Shown here piece after piece: positions 60,321-64,000 of a DNA stretch of 64,000 bases. The notes under the pieces are model-generated. The model did no database searches and was not told the DNA's origin. It saw only the letters and a program-made list of their open reading frames with translations. The stretch is from Imbricaverruca yamaguchii. Taxonomy: Eukaryota > Arthropoda > Thecostraca > Neoverrucidae. The DNA is taken from positions 1,932,001 through 1,996,000 of the forward strand of contig JAOTOL010001600.1 of NCBI GenBank assembly GCA_034440575.1, written 5' to 3'. The position numbers were made by a program, and so were the translations under genes. The number at the start of each line of letters is the position of its first letter. The first letter of the stretch is position 1.

Positions 60321-61464
60321 CACGAACAAAGAACATCATGCAATCTAAAAAAAATGGGAGATCATTTTCTGAAGAGGATAATGTTGAGTAAGTATGCAGG
60401 TATCTACCTACCCTATGACAAAGAAATTCCACCTTGTGAGCAACATTCACTTAGTGAGCATGATGGTTTTTGCCAAAAGAGGAATGGAGACAGACATAGT
60501 AAGAACTGCCAAAACAATGAACCATTTGCATGAGACACTTAAGTTGTTGTCAGCTAATGTTGGAAAGCCGGTCGTTTTCGATTTCAATCACTCAAAGCAT
60601 TATCCTGTCCACACAATTACCCTCTCATTTGGTTCATTTAATTGATGCTGAATGTGCATGAACATCTGCTCAGTGATTACTCAAGATTCGCTTGAAAGTA
60701 CAAATGCGATTGCGAAGTAGCAAGCTTGAAGGAAAATAGCATCTCTGTACTTGATCATTGAACAATTATTAGTACATTTATGCTTAAAGGTACTTTATGA
60801 ATTCTTTGAATTAAGCTTTCCAATACAATGTTTATGAAGGTGACTGAGATGATAGGACCTCATTGTTGGTGCAAATGCTTACTTTTAAGCTTGTGAGGAA
60901 AATAGCACCAAAAAATTGGCTTTGAGTTTGGTAACAGCATAAAATATAAAGTTGAAAAAGTGCAATGAAGATGCTATTTAACATTACCAAGCCTAATCTT
61001 TTGGAGAAAAAACTCCCAAGAGTAAAACTTGGGAAATTGAAATTGTTTTTGCTCCATTTTCAAAGTTTAAAATACTACCGAAACCTGTCCTAACATAACA
61101 TGGTTTTTAGAAAAAAACCTTCTTTTTTTTAAAACCTTTTTGACAGAAATTGGCAATTTTTCCAACTATAAAAACCCAAACTAACCTGATCTGGCATAAT
61201 GAAAGATACACCATTTGCTTTTTATGGAGGCAAAATGTGTGCAAACGTATTTTTTGTGTACACGCTAAGGCAAAATAACGCTGATTTTTCCCTCTTCATC
61301 CATGATTACAGAGTAAAAATCCAATCCTATCCTCAGCAGGATACACACAGCAAAGAAGTGCTATGCTCACCTCATCAACCCTGGCTCAGGGTACCAGCAG
61401 ACACCATTACAGCACAGGTCCATGCTGACTTTCTTCACACACTGATACATGCATACAAGATCGA
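60321..61464. other. Unassigned sequence
   Basis: AT-rich; no motif recognised. Confidence 0.4.
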
Positions 61465-61705
61465 GAATAGGCATTTATTTCTAAAATTATTGGTGGGATC
61501 AAATGCATGGGAGAGCCCATCCAAAGGGATTCGGAGCACACCCCCAATGGTCCCATGTTAAAAGTTAAAATTATTCGTGGGTAAAGCTAACTTTGAGAGG
61601 CATTATCCCTCGGTTGGTTAGTTGGACTTAGGGGCGCATCGACTGCTTTGATCATACATCGCCCAGGGCACTTACCCTCTCAAAAACATATAAAGCAACA
61701 CCCAT
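61465..61705 (+). promoter_or_regulatory. TATA-containing dispersed repeat, copy 2
   Basis: Collinear with 54415-54610: AGGCATTTATTTCTAAAATTATT, GGTCCCATGTTAAAAGTTAAAATTA, GGCACTTACCCTCTC, then ACATATAAAGCAACACCC. The copy has about 60 bp more between the blocks. Confidence 0.4.
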
Positions 61706-61783
61706 GAGATCAAGCCATCAAGATGACCATAGGCACCAGCTTCCAGAATAGCATCAGCATAAGCATGTGCACAAAATTGATAG

Positions 61784-61865
61784 ACAGGTACCTAGATAGG
61801 CAGATAGGTACCTAGGTAGGGAGGTAAGCGCCTGCCTAATGCGTAGGTACCTAGGTAGGTTCTTG
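61784..61865. repeat. GGTACCTAGGTAGG-type short repeats
   Basis: Repeated palindromic GGTACC and CCTAGGTAGG blocks; imperfect units of 12-20 bp. Confidence 0.7.
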
Positions 61866-64000
61866 CCTAAATACCACCAACTTTGAAATTATCCTCATGG
61901 AGCTTTCGATCTGCTTCGCACACAAGCAGGCACAGGCAGCACGCATTAATCGTACAACACTCACCTGGCTAAAAAAATGTCCATTTCACAGAAGACTTTC
62001 ACTGGTAAGCCACTATGACGTCCTTTATTATGCTGCTTCATGCTGTATCAAACACCATGAAAAGAGCACCCATCGTATCCGCACTGGACTATCTGCCTGG
62101 ACAGAACGGAACCTCTTAAACGCGGCATCGTGACGATACAAACCAATATATCGCCTCAGCCGTCCGCGGGTGCACGGGTATAACAAACCTGGGCGGCTAA
62201 AACACTGGAAAGTCCGAGTCAACGCCAGTCCGCACGTCTCTATTTATCTTGAGTCCGCACGGCTTCAGCTCCAAAACGAACTTGGCACTCAAACGGCGAG
62301 GAAAAACCATAGTTCTTCTAGGAAAATACAAACCAGACGCGGTACTCAAGTTACAGTGCTGTAATTAATTGTCATATATCATATTCTGTTCGCTGAAAAA
62401 TCACCTTCGTGGAGTAAATTGCTGGAAAACAGTAACACCACATCGGAAAGTAAGAAGTAAATAAAGAATAACTAATATACCTTCATTAATAAAATTTCTT
62501 TCGAACACACAGAAATGTCATGTAGCACTTTCGAGTTGCAGAATGAACCTGATTCAGTTCCGAGTGTGAACTTCCGGTCACGAAATAGCGTAATCATCTG
62601 CAATAGCCGAACCACCTCAGTTCAGCCAAAGTTTGTCTAAATACTTCGCTGTATGACGAAGATCATGGCTGAATACCCTGTTTAGTTACAATCTACATTT
62701 GAGTTGTACGGCAATCCCAGTTTCTACAGGAACTAGGGTCGTGGGTCTGTGAAAGGAACAAGGGTCAGCGGCAGATCCAGGACAGAATCTGGGGTAGTGT
62801 GCCCCCCTCCCCCTCTGGTAGAGATGTGGCTTCACTTCAACTGAAAAATGGCCTCCATTCAAGACACTAGAATGCACCCGCCCTTCCCCACCCCAGGGTG
62901 AATATCTCTCACGGAACCAGGGACCAGGAGCAAGCCCGCATATTTAAGATATAATTTGATATTTAATTGGAAACCGACAAATTAATATTCGTAGGTGGTA
63001 AACCACGGTGGCCCAGATCCTCTCCCAGACCCACCTGGATCTCTAGCCATGCCTCGCTCCACGGATTTCCCAGCCCATGGTGCCACTCGTAGAAAAATCG
63101 TCACGACTGAAGAAACGGCTCTTCTCCAAAACAAGTCCACATCACTCCCGACGACCAAATTTTGGGATCCACCCCTACCAAGGGCACATTTGAAAATTCA
63201 ACAAAAGGGGCCATGATCCCAAATAGCGGCGGTGTCCGTCTAGGAAGGGCGGCAAACCAACCGTAAGGAGTACCCATGGCCAAGCTTTTCTCGAAACGGC
63301 ACTTTCGCCCGAAACGCTTTGTGGGGATGCGAGGATAGACTGGTGCTTCGTCTGCCAGGATCTGTGACGACTCACATAAGCGTTGCCAGTGGCCAAGAGG
63401 TGGTGAGGGGCGCTCTGAACAGGTACCACTCCAAAATGAACGTACTTCCCCATAATCCATTTGGTCCCGCCCATTGCCTCCATGTCTCGTACCTCCCGAA
63501 TGTTTTTTCAGAAGCCAACCCCTCTGTTTCGGTGGTTGGGGTGAAGGGCAAGGAGGCCTACCCCACTCCGATGTACTCCCAAGGTTTTCAATTTGAAGCC
63601 AGGTAGGCGGAACTGGTGAAGAAGTTGGAGGCGGCGCCACTGTCCAATCTATGGCCCTTGTCAGAATTATTATGCGACGCATCTCTCCACTGAAGGGACG
63701 TACTGCTACCAACTAGGGTTTGCGAGTTTGTAGCTTTGTTGTCCCCTGCCGGGAAAGCTCACCACTGCCCAGAGACACTCTCCCTTCCCCGCTCACAAAA
63801 AATCGGCGTCCAATGCCACCATGGGGCTCCAAGACTGATATGGTTCTCAACAATGGCCACTTGTCGCTAACTGGTCTGAAGCTCCAAGCGGCGACCCGGG
63901 TGCCCCAGCAACAACCGGGTGTCAGAAGCAAAACAATGCAGGGCTCCTGGAAACAGTTCGGCGGCCGCAAAACATCTGAGCCACCGTGGGATGATTACAG
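61866..64000. other. Unassigned; overlapping long frames near the end
   Basis: A minus-strand frame (63101-63712, 203 residues) overlaps plus-strand frames (62995-63216, 63319-63606) in GC-balanced DNA. The plus-strand text (MPRSTDFPAHGATRRKI…, SVTTHISVASGQEVVRG) looks slightly more protein-like, but no family is recognised. Could be a decayed LINE ORF1 or chance. Confidence 0.3.

Noticed and set aside
63101..63712. 203-residue minus-strand protein
   Set aside because: No family recognised and overlapping frames on the other strand look equally good; listed as unassigned.

Overview
The window looks like intergenic and intronic DNA of an invertebrate animal. No bacterial operon, CRISPR array or rRNA gene is visible. 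The evidence for an animal is a fibrinogen-domain gene cut into short exons with GT-AG borders, tRNA-derived SINEs, non-LTR retrotransposons, an env-carrying Gypsy element, and several families of cut-and-paste DNA transposons. A minisatellite built from an exon-intron boundary, many minisatellites and a divergent fibrinogen-related gene would fit a cephalochordate (amphioxus). That is a weak guess; mollusc, cnidarian or other invertebrate origins remain possible.

Layout. 1-2.6 kb: unassigned sequence with one in-frame 93-bp duplication. 2.8-6.2 kb: a DNA transposon with about 770-bp terminal inverted repeats and a frameshifted transposase on the minus strand, followed by a possible lone exon. 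8.0-11.4 kb and 15.5-16.0 kb: a decayed I-superfamily LINE (zinc-knuckle ORF1; endonuclease, reverse transcriptase and C-terminal end of ORF2). 16-24 kb: mostly unassigned, with TTAA-flanked MITEs. 24.9-30.1 kb: a 5'-truncated Gypsy element with RNase H, integrase, an acidic tail, an envelope-like gene and an extra chromodomain-like segment after env. 31-35 kb: a second I-superfamily LINE with an internal endonuclease duplication and a SINE inside its RT.

36-59 kb, minus strand: a host gene for a fibrinogen-related (FReD) protein. Six exons are well supported by domain similarity and matching intron phases (58.9, 52.6, 47.6, 46.6, 38.6 and 37.7 kb); two more downstream are tentative. Its introns hold a CR1/L2-like LINE, three kinds of TTAA MITE, a SINE and two minisatellites. 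One minisatellite (47.7-48.6 kb) is made of about 15 copies of the gene's own splice acceptor plus the first 35 bp of the exon. 59.3-64 kb: a second decayed CR1/L2-like LINE and unassigned sequence.

The strongest candidates for something undescribed are the exon-boundary minisatellite, the chromodomain-like reading frame continuous with the env cytoplasmic tail, and the dense AGGTCA/TGACCT hexamers shared by four unrelated DNA-transposon families. All assignments come from reading motifs by eye; no database search was run.
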